In this document: piece after piece, positions 46,778 through 57,856 of the stretch
How the letters are laid out: every line of letters begins with the position of its first letter
Position numbering within the stretch: the stretch's first letter is position 1
Assembly: GCA_037355855.1 (NCBI GenBank)
Contig: CM074761.1
Location: 248,001-312,000, forward strand
DNA: 64,000 bases
Direction of reading: 5' to 3'
Source: Pseudo-nitzschia pungens
Lineage: Eukaryota; Bacillariophyta; Bacillariophyceae; Bacillariales; Bacillariaceae
Translations under genes and position numbers: made by a program
Notes under the pieces: model-generated
Seen by the model: only the letters and a program-made list of their open reading frames with translations
What the model was told of the DNA's origin: nothing
Database searches by the model: none

Positions 46778-47707
46778 TGCCACACAAACAAACGCAACCA
46801 GCCAATTGTGCGTCGTCTCTCTTTCTCTGTCTCTCTCTCGAGTCGTAGCAGAAGACGGTGGAACATTTTCATTGGATTGGATTGGATTGGTTGGTTGGTT
46901 TGTGTGGCAGCTCGGAGTTCTTGACCGCACGACGGATGGCAGCGATGCATCGCCGTCGCTGCGCTGCAACCATTGCGATTGATATTGATAGTTGATGTTG
47001 ATGTTGGTATCGATGATTGTATCAGCATCATCGTCATCATCAGTACCATAATATCAGGAAGCGATAACCGCAGTGCAGCACGCGAGCATCGCTGCCGGAA
47101 TGACGTTTCTCTGCTGGGGAAGCGTCCGCACGAGAAGAAGTCTACTACGTACTTACGTACGTACGTATTCCATTCTCTGTGCGTGATGCGTTCCCGAGGA
47201 AACCGAAAAAATCTCGATCGTGCGGGGACTCCACCCGAAGGACAATACGCTACTATCATTCGTTTTTCGTTCAGCGATGCCTTTCTGTCGCAAACGATTG
47301 GCGGTTGGTAGAGAGTGGACTCGACGAACGACAACATCGATTATTCCATGTTGATTATTCGATGCTGATGATGATGATGATGATGATGATAGATTCGAAA
47401 CGATCTGTTCTGTCATCCTCATTCCGGTCGTTGAAACAAGGAGATTCACGATGTGCTCTTGAACATTGTTGAATCCCGAGTACAGTATTTTTTTAATTCA
47501 CTGATGACTTTGTCAGTGACTGTATACCGGTAGAATAATATAATATCATTATTGTTTTGATGCGGTGTTGCAGATGATATTGCCACGCTACAATCCTAGC
47601 TAGAGCTGCTACGAACTCTAGCAGTCTTTTGCACAACGCGTTCGATACGGTGCGCGGAAGGAATCAACGAATCCATCAATGAGCATCGAAAAATCGATCG
47701 TTTCGGA
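46778..47707. other. Convergent spacer, presumed to include SelK 3' UTR and SECIS
   Basis: A 930-bp spacer between SelK (+) and the RimO gene (-). It contains GGATT/GGTT runs (46870-46900), a (GAT)n microsatellite (about 47365-47391) and a possible GGTATCGATGAT…ATCATCAGTACC hairpin (about 47007-47047). That hairpin has an ATGA word but lacks the apical AA of a canonical SECIS. No gene is supported. Confidence 0.4.
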
Positions 47708-49977
47708 TCAGTGGTCCTCGTCCCGTATTACCCTGCCGACCAAATCGTAGCCCTCGTAGCCCGTGACCTCGACCCAGTAACGCTCTCCCGGGTACACCCG
47801 GGGTTCCCCCTCCAGAATCACCTGTCCGTCGATTTCCGGGCACTGACCGGCGTGTCGTCCAACGATGCGAAGCGTCGCGCGCTCGGACGATTCGTCCCCG
47901 TTGTCGTCCCCGTTGTCGCTTTCTCGGTCGCCTTCGATCTCCTCGAGGCCTTCCACGACGACCCGCAGCCGCTCGGACTCGTTTACGCGTTCTTTGTGCC
48001 TCGCCTCGACGACCTTCCACTGCTCCTCCATCAATCGTCTGTATCGGTCCCGCTTGACGTCCTCCGGGACCTGTCCGTCCAGTCTCGACGAGTGGGCCAT
48101 TTCTTCGTTCGAGTAGACAAAGACGCCGACGTGGTCCAGCTTTGCGTCCCTCACAAACCGCAACAAATCCTCGAAGTGGTCCTCGGTTTCTCCCGGAAAG
48201 CCCACCATGAGACTGGTGCGGATGCAAATGTCGGGCAGGCGCTCCCGCAGGGTGCGAATGGTGGTCTCGATGTGCTTCGAATCGGTTTTTCGCCGCATGG
48301 CTCGGAGCATGTCGTCGTGCGAGTGCTGGATGGGAAGGTCGACGTACCTCGCGATTCGTCGGTCCCGCTCCATCAGATCGATCAGATCGGGGGTGATTTC
48401 GTCCGGATACAGATACAAGAGCCGGAGCCAGAACGGGTCGTCGTCGTTGCTGTCGTCGTTGTTGTCGTTGTCGTTGTGTTCGGAACCAATGGTGGTTTCC
48501 TTGTTGCAGCCCTCCACATCATCGTCCATAGGATGCCAGGATTTCCTCCAAGAGAACCGTCAGGTGGCTCTTGGGGGTGGTTCGTTGCTCCTCCACCGGA
48601 TCATCCCCGCGACTCGTGCTGCCCCGATCGTTGGCGTTGGCGTTGGCATCGGCGTTGGCATTGCGGGTTGCTGTTGTTGTTGTTGCCGCTTGCTTCTTGC
48701 GCTTGGTTCGGTTGTTTGGTGTTGTTCGAGTCGGCGACGACAGCAGAAGAAGAAGAAGAAGAAGAAGAAGAAGAAGAAGAAGAAAAGTCCAGCCCGTAAT
48801 CGCCGAGATCCTGAGCGATCAGTATCACCTCCCGGGCCGTCCCGTGCTCGACAATCGCCCGGAACTTCCTCCACGACCTGGCGGACCGGTTTGCTTTGGA
48901 GGCGTCCCTTGAGCTTGGGAATCACGCAAAAGCTGCACCGCTTCCGGCATCCCTCGGCAATCTTGAGGTAGGCGTAGTGGGGCGGCGTCGCCAGAAATCG
49001 CGGGGTTTCTCCCTTTTCGAGAAAGGATTTTCGCTGGACGCGGGACGACAGGTTTGACGCGGACGCCGCCGCGGACGGTGGCGTCGTTGTCGTCGTTGTC
49101 GTCGTCGTTACCTTTACCGTTGCGGGATCATCGTCGTTTGATTTCTTCGACTTGCTGTTCTTCTGGTTCTTCTTCTTCTTCTTTTTCTTGTTTCGTTGTG
49201 TCTTGTCGTTGTTCTTATCAGTGGTGTCCTTCTCCAAAGCGCGTATCGTCTCCACGATGCTATCGATGTTCCCCGATGGCAACACGGCATCGACTCCCGG
49301 AAAATCCCTCCGAATCCGATCCTGCTGCGCCGGAAGGTTGACCATGCACCCCGTCACCACGAGCTTGCTTCTTTGCCCAAACCGCTCGGTTCGCTTCCGC
49401 TTCCGCTTCCGCTTCCGCGTCCCCCGCCCCTCCTCCTTCTCGTCGTCTCCTCTCTCTCGCGGATCACCTCCTGGGCGCGGGCGATGGCCGCCCTCGATTC
49501 GTTCCGGGCCGATTCCAAAAAGCCGCAGGTGTTGATCACCACCACGTCGGCCTCCGATGGATCGTGCGTCGGTTCCATGTCTCCGCCGTCGCTCCGGTCC
49601 TCCGACGACGACACGGCGAATCCCAGCATCACCTCCGTGTCGACGAAATTGCGCGGGCAGCCCAGGGACCGGAAGAAGATCTTTTTCTTGGGGTCGTCTT
49701 TCGCTGCCGGTGCCGATGTCGATGTCGACGCTGTTGCGGTGTTTTTTCGGCTCCGTCCTTTCCGACGAGCGGAATTGGAGCTCAGATGGCGTCGTCCCCG
49801 CGGAGGATGGTCGGGATTGGTGCCGCGAGGATCGTTTCTGATGCTGCTTCTGCTGCTGCTGCTTCGGCCGAATTCATCGAGAAGGTTGCGATTCGAAACG
49901 ACGGAACGCGCAACAACCAGGGAACTATTGGCCCTTTGAGCATTGATTCTCACGAATTTGATAGACGACATCATCAT
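47708..49977 (-). CDS. rimO: RimO-type methylthiotransferase with microsatellite inserts and several frame breaks
   Basis: A radical-SAM methylthiotransferase, best matched to RimO, which modifies an Asp of ribosomal protein uS12; an organelle role is inferred from a Ser/Arg-rich N-terminus starting [16 protein letters not shown]. Domain order is complete: MTTase N domain ([19 protein letters not shown] … [29 protein letters not shown]), radical-SAM site [81 protein letters not shown], and a TRAM-like end with CPEIDGQV. These pieces lie in different frames: breaks near 49370 (-1 or +2), 48861 (+1), in a (GAA)n/Ser-Gln-Arg low-complexity insert about 48610-48790, and at 48531 (+1). Conserved residues are preserved on both sides of every break, arguing against long decay. 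Unrecognised introns or sequence errors are possible. Confidence 0.75.
48745..48785. repeat. (GAA)n microsatellite inside the RimO gene
   Basis: About 14 GAA units, giving poly-Ser (TCT) on the coding minus strand. It falls directly after the conserved DLGDYGLDF and before [10 protein letters not shown], a loop position in the radical-SAM barrel. Confidence 0.9.
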
Positions 49978-51529
49978 TACAGAATCAGGATCACCGATTG
50001 TTGCCGGTCGCTGGTCGCTGGTCAACAATCCACGGAAGGCGCCCTTTTGGTGCGGGGCTCTCAGCACTCTCCGATCAATGCCAAGGACTTCTACGGCAGG
50101 GCAAGATAATTTACGTAGAGAGCAAGTAGTAGTAATTCTCAACAATCAGATCAGTATCTTACCAAGCATTCGAAACAACGCCAAGGAAAGTCGAGGATTG
50201 ATGACGGTGAAGATTCCTGCGAGTTCAGACTGAATGAACGAATAGTAATCTTAGTGAAAAATAACAATGAATGATCGTTAAGGACTCACTCACTCGTTCA
50301 CTCCTCGAGGGAAGGAAATCATGTCGCGCAATCGTTTTAATTCGTGATTGATCATTCCCACACAGGCTACACCGATGTTGTTTTACGAAGCAAAAAAACG
50401 CAGTACGAGTACTGTAATTACGGTAATTAAGTTACGGACTCTTTCAAGTAACTTACTGATGTCAATATCACCAACAACCAGGTGGAGACTGTTGAGACTA
50501 ATAACAGTTGACTAATCTATAACTCACAAGTTGCATATAAGTACTATTCTAACAACTAGTAGACCCAGGGTATGGCAGTACCTATGAACAAATTTCTAGA
50601 TGACTGATAGGAGGACAGCTGTACATCAGTTGCAATTACCCATGTACTAATTTAACTTCGTCTTATTTTGCATTTCCAAAAGCTTTTGACATGTTCTCAT
50701 TTACTCAACACAAATTTTGTTTTGGTCCAACAATGACTACACGTACTTTGAAATATAGGTGTAATCAATAACCCAAAACATCTTTAGTATTGAATAGAAA
50801 CTGGAAATAAAACTTCTGATCAAGACACTTGTAACGATAGAGCTTTCAACTGGATCGTTGCCCAAGGCGATACATTCTGCTGAGCATCGCGAATAAAGCG
50901 AAAGTCAAAAAAACATTACTGCATACTTCGTACGTGTATTTCTCTCCTGTCGTCGTAAATACTAGTAATGCAGTAGATGACATTTGCCACGACTGCGATC
51001 GTGCTCACCACGTCGAGAACTGGCGGAAAGGAATGGTAGAGTTGGATCCTTGCGCTTTCCTCCCGATTGTGTGCGCATGATAGACTGAGGAAAGCTACTG
51101 GTGGTTGTGGATACGCCGCCTTGGGTATCGGACCATGGTCTTGTCATTGAAATTTACTGGATTGCTTGGATGATATGATTTCGAGCGCCCTGTGGATAAT
51201 CTCTTTCTTTGGAGCAAAGGTGCTCTTGTTATTACTGCTGTTCCCTCGACATCGATATTCGATGCGATTCAAAAACCGCAACCGGATTTTCTTTTGCAGA
51301 TCTGCGTCCAGATCATTTGCAATTTGTTTCGTTTCGTTTCGTTTTGTTTTGTTTTGTTTGGTTTTGTTTGGTTTTGCCGAGCGCTTTCGATCGGTCTTGA
51401 ATCCCGTCGCGTTGGATCGGGCGAGTCTGCAACGGATTTATGTCCTGTGGATTCCCTCCTTTCGTTGGTTGTTTCTGTTGCGGTTCGTGCGACATTTCTG
51501 TTCCCCATTCGACAAAATGTGCTATGAAA
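49978..51529. other. Spacer upstream of RimO gene and downstream of Gln-rich gene
   Basis: No gene is supported. The end (51300-51375) has GTTTTGTTTTG/GTTTCGTTTCG runs, which read as Lys/Asn/Thr low complexity on the minus strand in the frame continuing from the Gln-rich gene and are probably its 3' UTR. Confidence 0.35.
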
Positions 51530-53044
51530 CTAACAATACGGAGGTCTGTTTGTGGCATTGTTGTTTCCAAACGATCCGTGAGGATACGGATTCGGTTGTG
51601 GATTGTTCCAAGCTGCCTGGTGAGGGTTGTTCGAAGTGCCGAGGGGAGGAGGTTGTGGTGGTGGCGGCGGCAGTGGTAACGGTTGTGGTTGTACCGATGC
51701 TTGCTGGATAAACTGTTGCTGATTGTACTGTTGCTGCTGGTTGAACTGTGGTTGACTGTACTGTTGTTGATGATTAAACTGCTGTTGAGTGAACTGCTGT
51801 TGGGAATGGTACTGCGTCGAATTGGATTGTTGTTGATTGTACGGTTGGGAAATCTGCTGCTGCTGCTGGTGCTGCTGATGGTGATATGAGTGCTGCATGC
51901 CACTGGCATTTTGGAACGGATTTTGGTTTGTTGGTTGCTGCTGATATTCATGATGTTGATTTTGATATTGATATTGATATTCTTGATATTGATATTGAGT
52001 TTGTTGCGGATGCTGCGGTTCGTGTACATTGTTATTGTATGGATTTTGATTTTGATTTTGACCAGGGATCGGTTGCGAGACGTACTGCCGCGGAGGTTGC
52101 ATCGTGCCGGGAGGCATCTGTTCGTTAGTAGTTGGAAGGCAGTAGATGCGTTGCTTTGGGCGGTTCGGATCGGAGGTGGCTGGTTCCGATGCTGTGGCGG
52201 ATACTGATTGGTTTTTGGACCGTGCGACCGCGGACCGTGCGAATGTGGACCACGACCTTGGGACATTCGCATGGCCCTGTATTGTTCTCTGTCCCGATTC
52301 ATTTTGAAATCAAAGTTCGTGTTGTTGTTGTTGCTGTTGCTGCTGTTGTTCCTGTTCGTATTGTTTCTGTTCTCGTTCCACAATGGCTGTCTTCCAGTTG
52401 GATGACGATCCGCGTCGCGGGCATTTCCCTGGCCCGTTTCCCCCCAATTCGCTTTTCTCTTCTTCTTGTTACTGCTGCTGCCGCCGCTGCTGCTTTTGTT
52501 TGTGCCTTCTCCTCCGGATCTGGTCGGATTCGTTGTGCTTTTCGGTTCCGGCTTGTTGCCAATGCCAGCCGTTGAAATGGCACCGCTGCTAGCACCGTGG
52601 ACCGCGGTTCGTTCACTGTCCGCGTTGCTCTTCTCGCCAGCGGTGGCAGCGGCAGTCGCAGAGGCAGTGGCAGTGGCAATAGCAGTCTCAGTGGCAGTGG
52701 CAGCGGCAATAGCAGTCTCAGTGGGAGTTGCAGTCGCAGTTGCAGTCGCAGTCGCGGTGGCAATCGCAGCAGCAGTCCCCGACGACCGCTGGTCTTGCGG
52801 AAGCTTGTCCACCACTTGTTTGGGCAACTTGTGGAGGGGCCACGCCGGTCGCCGCGACGGCCAGTAGGGTTCCGGGCCCCCCAAGCGCAACCTGCGCAGG
52901 GACTCATCAAAGCTCCCCGGGTCTCGCTTCACCAGGCAATCCCAGGCCCGGGCCGCGGCAGCGTGCTCGGCCGTAATTTTTCGGGGAAACCAAGACAGGC
53001 CATCCGGGTCGGGATTTGCCCCCGTCGCAGCAGTAGCAATCGCG

Positions 53045-53076
<32 letters not shown>

Positions 53077-53569
53077 CGCCCCCGTCCCTCCGCTCCCGGT
53101 CCACGGACCGGCCAGAAAGGCCTCTCCGGTCATGGGACAGAAAAAGACGGCGGTGAAGAGTTGTTCTTGCGTCGTCTTGCCGTTGTCCCAAACCATGTAG
53201 TGCTCCGGTCCGATGTGCGCTCTGCGGGGTTTCTTGCCGTACCACTGGTGGAGTAGTGCCTTGGGAGGGATCGACGTCGACGTCGACTTCGACTTCGACT
53301 TCGATGCTGCTGTTGCTGCTGCTGTTGCTGCTGCAGGAGCTGATTGCGATTTGGGGTTGGCAACGGCAGCAGCGACACTGCTGGCCTTGTCACCCGAGAC
53401 GATTCGCTCGCTGCCCGCGTTCGGATCCATCGTTTTGGCAGAAGCAGACACGGACGATCCATCCCCGGTGGACTGGGTCACGATCGATGCAGCATCGGTG
53501 TTCGCATTCGCATTCGCATTTGCAACGGAGGGTTGGATCAATCTCGGCCTCTTTCTGGGAGGGAGCGAA

Positions 53570-53602
<33 letters not shown>

Positions 53603-54246
53603 CCGGGGTCAACAATCCCGCCTCGTTTTCGTTCCGGAGGCGCGGCAGCATTGGTTTCGGATGCCCGAGGATTTTGGGCCGCGGTCTCGCGTTGGCGGTT
53701 CGCCACGAGCGGAGGGATCCTCGTCCCGGACGCAAGCAACGGAACCCCAGGAGGCGTTGCGTTTGCATTGGCGAGATCCTCGGTTTCGGAGCGTTGGACT
53801 TCGACTTCCGTCCTTGCTGTCTCGGTTCGCGACCGACGCCTACGCCCGCTCCCCGAAGGATCTCGATCTCGATCTAGCCCTAGCCCTAGCTCTAGCCCTA
53901 GCTCGGCGATTCCCGTTCCCAGCCGATCCAGGCCGGGAGCGTTCCGGGACGCCGGGCGATAGGCCCAGCCCGTCCGGGGGGTGTAGGACAATTCTCGAAA
54001 AGGAGACGGCAGAATGGGCCGGAGGCGAATCACCGCAGCGCGCGCATCCCACCCGGGATCGTAGCAATCGTCGTCGCCGTCGCCGTACCGAGCGCGAAGG
54101 GAACGGTGGCGGCGGCGACGATTGCAGTAGTCCCAGTCGTGGAAGTTTGGATCTCGGACCCGGCCGTAGTACTCGTCGTCCTCGGCATCGGCGAAGACGC
54201 CATTGGCAACGAACTTGGCACCGGTTGTGGGGTTCTGCTGATCCAT
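51530..54246 (-). CDS. Low-complexity protein with conserved core and Gln-rich tail; frame switch near 52130
   Basis: The ATG at 54246 opens MDQQNPTTGAKFVANGVFAD, followed by Arg/Asp-rich and Ala-Thr-rich stretches. A better-folded core (about residues 360-530) contains KALLHQWYGKKPRRAHIGPEH, VFFCPMTGEAFLAGPW, GLSWFPRKITAEHAAAARAW and FDESLRRLRLGGPEPYWPSR. Its alternating aromatic/Gly pattern suggests a small domain interrupted by Ala-Thr repeats; I do not recognise it. After KTNQYPPQHRNQ the convincing frame changes: from about 52130 another frame reads MPPGTMQPPRQYVSQPIPGQ and a long Gln/Asn/Tyr-rich, prion-like tail ending at 51530. The original frame continues as Asn/Ile/Ser low complexity to 51313. 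Both are open, so the switch point is uncertain. A nuclear or RNA-granule role is speculation. Confidence 0.6.
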
Positions 54247-55337
54247 TGGAGTGAAGTTGCTAACGATCCGCGAAAAGACAGTCTATCTATCTCCGTTGGA
54301 TTCCGAATGTCGAATCAATTCCGTGGATCGAATGCTTTGATTGCTTTCGGATTTCGGAACGCTTCCGATGCAACGTTCACCAAACAACGAACGCAAGAAC
54401 GAACGAATCAGCCAACAACGAACGAACGAACGAACCAACCAACCAACCAACCGAACGATCGAACGAACGATCGAACGATCGATGTATCCGCCGGAGCAGT
54501 TGCAAAAACTACAAACAAAAATATTCTGGAGAAATTTTTGCAAACACTCGGGCAAAACGCAACCGGATCGAACCGTAGTTCCCTTCGATTCCTCGCCCTT
54601 CTTGTGGTCGTTCTCGCAAGTTTCTGTCTATCGTTATCCGTCGTTTCAAACAAACTTTCTCGTCTCATCAACAAAAAGTTGTAGCAACCCAATGTTGTCG
54701 ATTGTTTTGATGAACGAGTGATCGAGAGGATGACGGTTGAGAACCGGGGGACTGTGGACTCATGGACTGCTTTGATTCTTGTTTTTCTTTCTTCGGTCTT
54801 CTTATCCTTGCCGTCTGTCGTCGGGCATCGTCAGGGTAATTACTCGTATGACCCCTGGGCATCGTGGTGTCGGTGGCATCGTTCCCGGTCGGTCGAATGA
54901 ATCACCAATCAATCATGAATGATTTGAAATCAATCATCATCGTCATCCCAACTTAAAAAAAACAATAAGGTTAATGTCAATAGAACATGACAAATGGCGA
55001 ATGACATTAACCGAGTTTCTTCCTGACAGTCCGTCACGAATTGATTATCAATCACGCACCTTGATTATCAATCACGCACCACAACCTCGGGGCGAACCGG
55101 AATGGATAACAAAAAAATTGGGACTATTGTTGAAGTACCAGATTTCCGGCGACCCCGGTCATTCCGGCACCCCAACGAGTCGTAACTGACTCTTGGCAAT
55201 CCCTCGGTTTCACCAAAATTCGAGATTCGAACCGAAAGAAGCGATACCGTATGCATCTACGGTAAGATACGGTAACTTAGATCATGATCTTTTGGCACCG
55301 TTCGGCCTCTCCCCCAATCGAAAATTCGAGTTTCACC

Positions 55338-55457
55338 GACGCGATGCGATCTGATCTTATGCGATGCTGCGTGTATGCGATGCGGTGCGATGCGATCTGC
55401 TGCTCTGCGACGCGACGCGACGCCATGCGATTCGATGCGATGCGATGCGATGCGATC
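55338..55457. repeat. Degenerate (GCGAT)n/(GATGC)n pentanucleotide repeat
   Basis: About 24 degenerate pentamer units such as GATGC and GACGC; the most regular part is 55430-55456. Confidence 0.85.
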
Positions 55458-55667
55458 CACGTTTCTATCGGTGTCGAACAACGTGAATCATCACTACACT
55501 CGGTTCTGTGAGCATTTCGACGTGCTTCGTACTTTTTATGGGCACTAAGGCATCTTGAGAATTCATCATCATCGATAGTCTTACCCACTCCTTCCGTGAT
55601 TGATTCCATAGCGTACGTGCAACCGAATCATCCGAACCATATAGAATACAACCCATCTCCCAGATAC

Positions 55668-55724
55668 CATCAACATCAACATCAACATCAGCATCAGCAT
55701 CAGCATCAGCATTAGCATCGTCGA
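55668..55724. repeat. (CATCAA)n-(CATCAG)n hexanucleotide repeat
   Basis: CATCAA units followed by CATCAG units, about 40 bp upstream of the EGF-like protein start and therefore probably in its 5' UTR. Confidence 0.9.
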
Positions 55725-55766
55725 AGGCAGATAGATCGATAGAACAAGCTGGTTGACGAATGTTCC

Positions 55767-57449
55767 ATGCGTGTGGTTCAGACAATGATGTTCTTCTCCG
55801 AACCGGGGAAACGAATAACACCTCTGTGCATGCTTCTGCTGCTGCTGTTGGTGCTGGCAGCAGCGGCCCACGCCTCTCCCTCCGCGTTTGAGTTTGGCAC
55901 CGAAGAACCAGCAACATCGGCAGCAGCACCCCTCTGGAAGTTCTCCAGTTGCCAGCTGCAGTGCGCCAACGGCGGATACTGCCGGTTCCTGCGCGGGACG
56001 GCGGACGATCTCTCTCGCCTCGCCCAGGGAGGAACACTCGTCGAGACCTGCCGGTGTCCGTCGGGATTCACGGGCAACACCTGCCAGTTCCCCGTTGCGG
56101 ACCGAGACCAATCCAAAGGCAGTGGCGTTGAAGTTGACGGTGATGTTGGAGTTGATGTTGATGCTTCCACGGAACCCTCCACCATTCCACCGGAACAAAG
56201 GTGCCACGGACGCCTCGATAACGACGAAGTGTACGGATCGGCGTTGGATGGATGCGACTGTGCCCTGGCCGATGCGGTCTCGGCCTTTGCCGGAACCATG
56301 TGCCGCAGGCCCGTCACCGAGTATTGCACGGGGGATACCAACGACGAAGACAACGACAAGAACGACAACAATGATGACAAGACTCCCAATCTCTATTGTA
56401 CCAACGGGGGCCGGTGCCGCACGGACGTCCTGGGAGCAACCTTTTTGGTTGCGGGGGTCGGCAGCAATAGCGATAGTGGTAGCGGGACCGATGACGTCGA
56501 GATTGTGGCCATATCACGAAGCGGCAACCATGTCAACAAAAACGACGATTCGGTCGGCTGCATCTGCCCCAGCGACTTTTACGGACCGCACTGTGAGTTC
56601 TTGCGAATGGAACGCGACGAAAGGTCGGAATCGCAATCGCAATCGCAATCGCAATCCGAGAGCGACACGGGAGCGATAGAAGGCAAGGATCCAACATCGG
56701 CATCAATAATATCTGCAGAGATAGAAAGAGCTACAGAAACAGAAGCTGCATCAACGTCGTCACCAGTATTGCAATCACTGTCAGCGCCGTCAACACCGTC
56801 GGGAAGAGAATTCACGTCGGCTTCATTGCCATCATCAACACTAACAACAACATCGACGACAAGAACTTCGACACAGCATTCCACATCGGTCCTCCGACCC
56901 AAAAACAATCCCGAGTACGGCGTGTCTCCGTCCTTCGACACAAATTCATCGATGCCGGGACCCTCAAACACTCCCGTGTACGGCGTGTCTCCGTCCTTCG
57001 ACAACGATTCGACGGACACAACGGACACAACGGACACAAAGGACCCGGTCCTCGTGATTCTGTTCGGCGCCATGCTCATCGGACTGGTCGCGACCTCGGT
57101 GTACGCAAATCGCGTCTTTCCCCGAAAACATCAAAACGCTTCACCCTCAGCGGCGTCGACGCCCACCGAGTGGACCGCCGAGGGAAGCAACCGGAACCTC
57201 GTGGATGCCATCATCGCACGGTTCCTGGCCCCGCGGCGGCGGCGCTCCAGGAATTCAACGTGGTCGGCTTTTGGCCTGTCCCATTCGCTTTACGACGTCG
57301 ACGACGACGACGTGGAGGACGACGAGGAAGATCCCATTTTTGGGCACGTCGAATTCAATCTCAATCCCCACCGCATCGCTACGCTCATAGGGGATGTGGA
57401 TCTCGACACCATTGCCGAAGAAGGCAGCGTTCTCAGCGAATCGCTGTGA
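55767..57449 (+). CDS. Single-pass membrane protein with EGF-like modules
   Basis: 560 residues, single exon. The N-terminus is a signal peptide (CMLLLLLLVLAAAAHA, cleavage near residue 36). The ectodomain has an EGF-like unit: C at SSCQLQCANGGYCRF then CRCPSGFTGNTC (six Cys in EGF order). A second one is CTNGGRCRT … CICPSDFYGPHC, interrupted by an acidic/Ser-Gly insert, and a Cys-containing segment CDCALADAV lies between them. There follow a Ser/Gln/Glu and Thr/Ser-rich stalk (SESQSQSQSQSESD; likely O-glycosylated) and a duplicated motif YGVSPSFD. A transmembrane helix VLVILFGAMLIGLVATSVYA (about 430-450) is followed by a basic RRRRSR stretch, then an acidic cytosolic tail. Type I topology is predicted. 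Adhesion or surface signalling is inference. Confidence 0.85.
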   Translation: MRVVQTMMFFSEPGKRITPLCMLLLLLLVLAAAAHASPSAFEFGTEEPATSAAAPLWKFSSCQLQCANGGYCRFLRGTADDLSRLAQGGTLVETCRCPSGFTGNTCQFPVADRDQSKGSGVEVDGDVGVDVDASTEPSTIPPEQRCHGRLDNDEVYGSALDGCDCALADAVSAFAGTMCRRPVTEYCTGDTNDEDNDKNDNNDDKTPNLYCTNGGRCRTDVLGATFLVAGVGSNSDSGSGTDDVEIVAISRSGNHVNKNDDSVGCICPSDFYGPHCEFLRMERDERSESQSQSQSQSESDTGAIEGKDPTSASIISAEIERATETEAASTSSPVLQSLSAPSTPSGREFTSASLPSSTLTTTSTTRTSTQHSTSVLRPKNNPEYGVSPSFDTNSSMPGPSNTPVYGVSPSFDNDSTDTTDTTDTKDPVLVILFGAMLIGLVATSVYANRVFPRKHQNASPSAASTPTEWTAEGSNRNLVDAIIARFLAPRRRRSRNSTWSAFGLSHSLYDVDDDDVEDDEEDPIFGHVEFNLNPHRIATLIGDVDLDTIAEEGSVLSESL

Positions 57450-57856
57450 CGGCAGCGCGCGTGACAACGCAGTTGAATCGTAGAGTATTCAAATAAGTAA
57501 ACGAGAATAATGATAGAATAGTAGAAAGTGATGAAACGAAAAAATCATTGCAATTACAACATTAGGCAACCACGATGGCCATTTGCAATTGATTGTGGCA
57601 CCAACAAAGAAAGAGGATTGTCGTGAGTTGTTTTCCTTGTATGTTCAGAGTCTCTTCCTTTCGATGCGAAAGAAACAGTTTGTTTCAAAACAATCTCGCG
57701 AGTTTACTGTGTGCTATATTCCGTGTTGAGTTGTTTTGTGTGGTTTGGTTTGGTTTGGTGTGGTGTATTGTGTTCGACGTCGCCAGAGTGTTCGGCACTC
57801 CAAGTCGTGAAGGCTCTTTGCGGTGAGTTCAATTATGCTTATCTTTAAAATATTAT
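57450..57856. other. Convergent spacer
   Basis: A 407-bp 3'-3' spacer. It has a TTTGGTTTGGTTTGGTGTGG run (57743-57762), otherwise nothing notable. Confidence 0.35.

Larger units (their letters stand above)
54247..55766. other. Divergent 1.5-kb spacer with several microsatellites
   Basis: Shared 5' region of the Gln-rich gene (-) and the EGF-like gene (+). It contains GAAC/CAAC and GATC/GAAC runs (54388-54480), an exact duplication of TTGATTATCAATCACGCACC (55041-55060 and 55061-55080), a GCGAT repeat and a CATCAN repeat. No gene is supported. Confidence 0.4.

Noticed and set aside
47007..47047. SECIS element for SelK
   Set aside because: A GGTATCGATGAT…ATCATCAGTACC hairpin contains ATGA, but lacks the apical AA and the 3' GA of the kink-turn at proper spacing.
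48844..48870. Intron at the RimO break near 48861
   Set aside because: The shift is exactly one nucleotide inside a conserved stretch (VVEEV-RAIVEHG), leaving no room for an intron.
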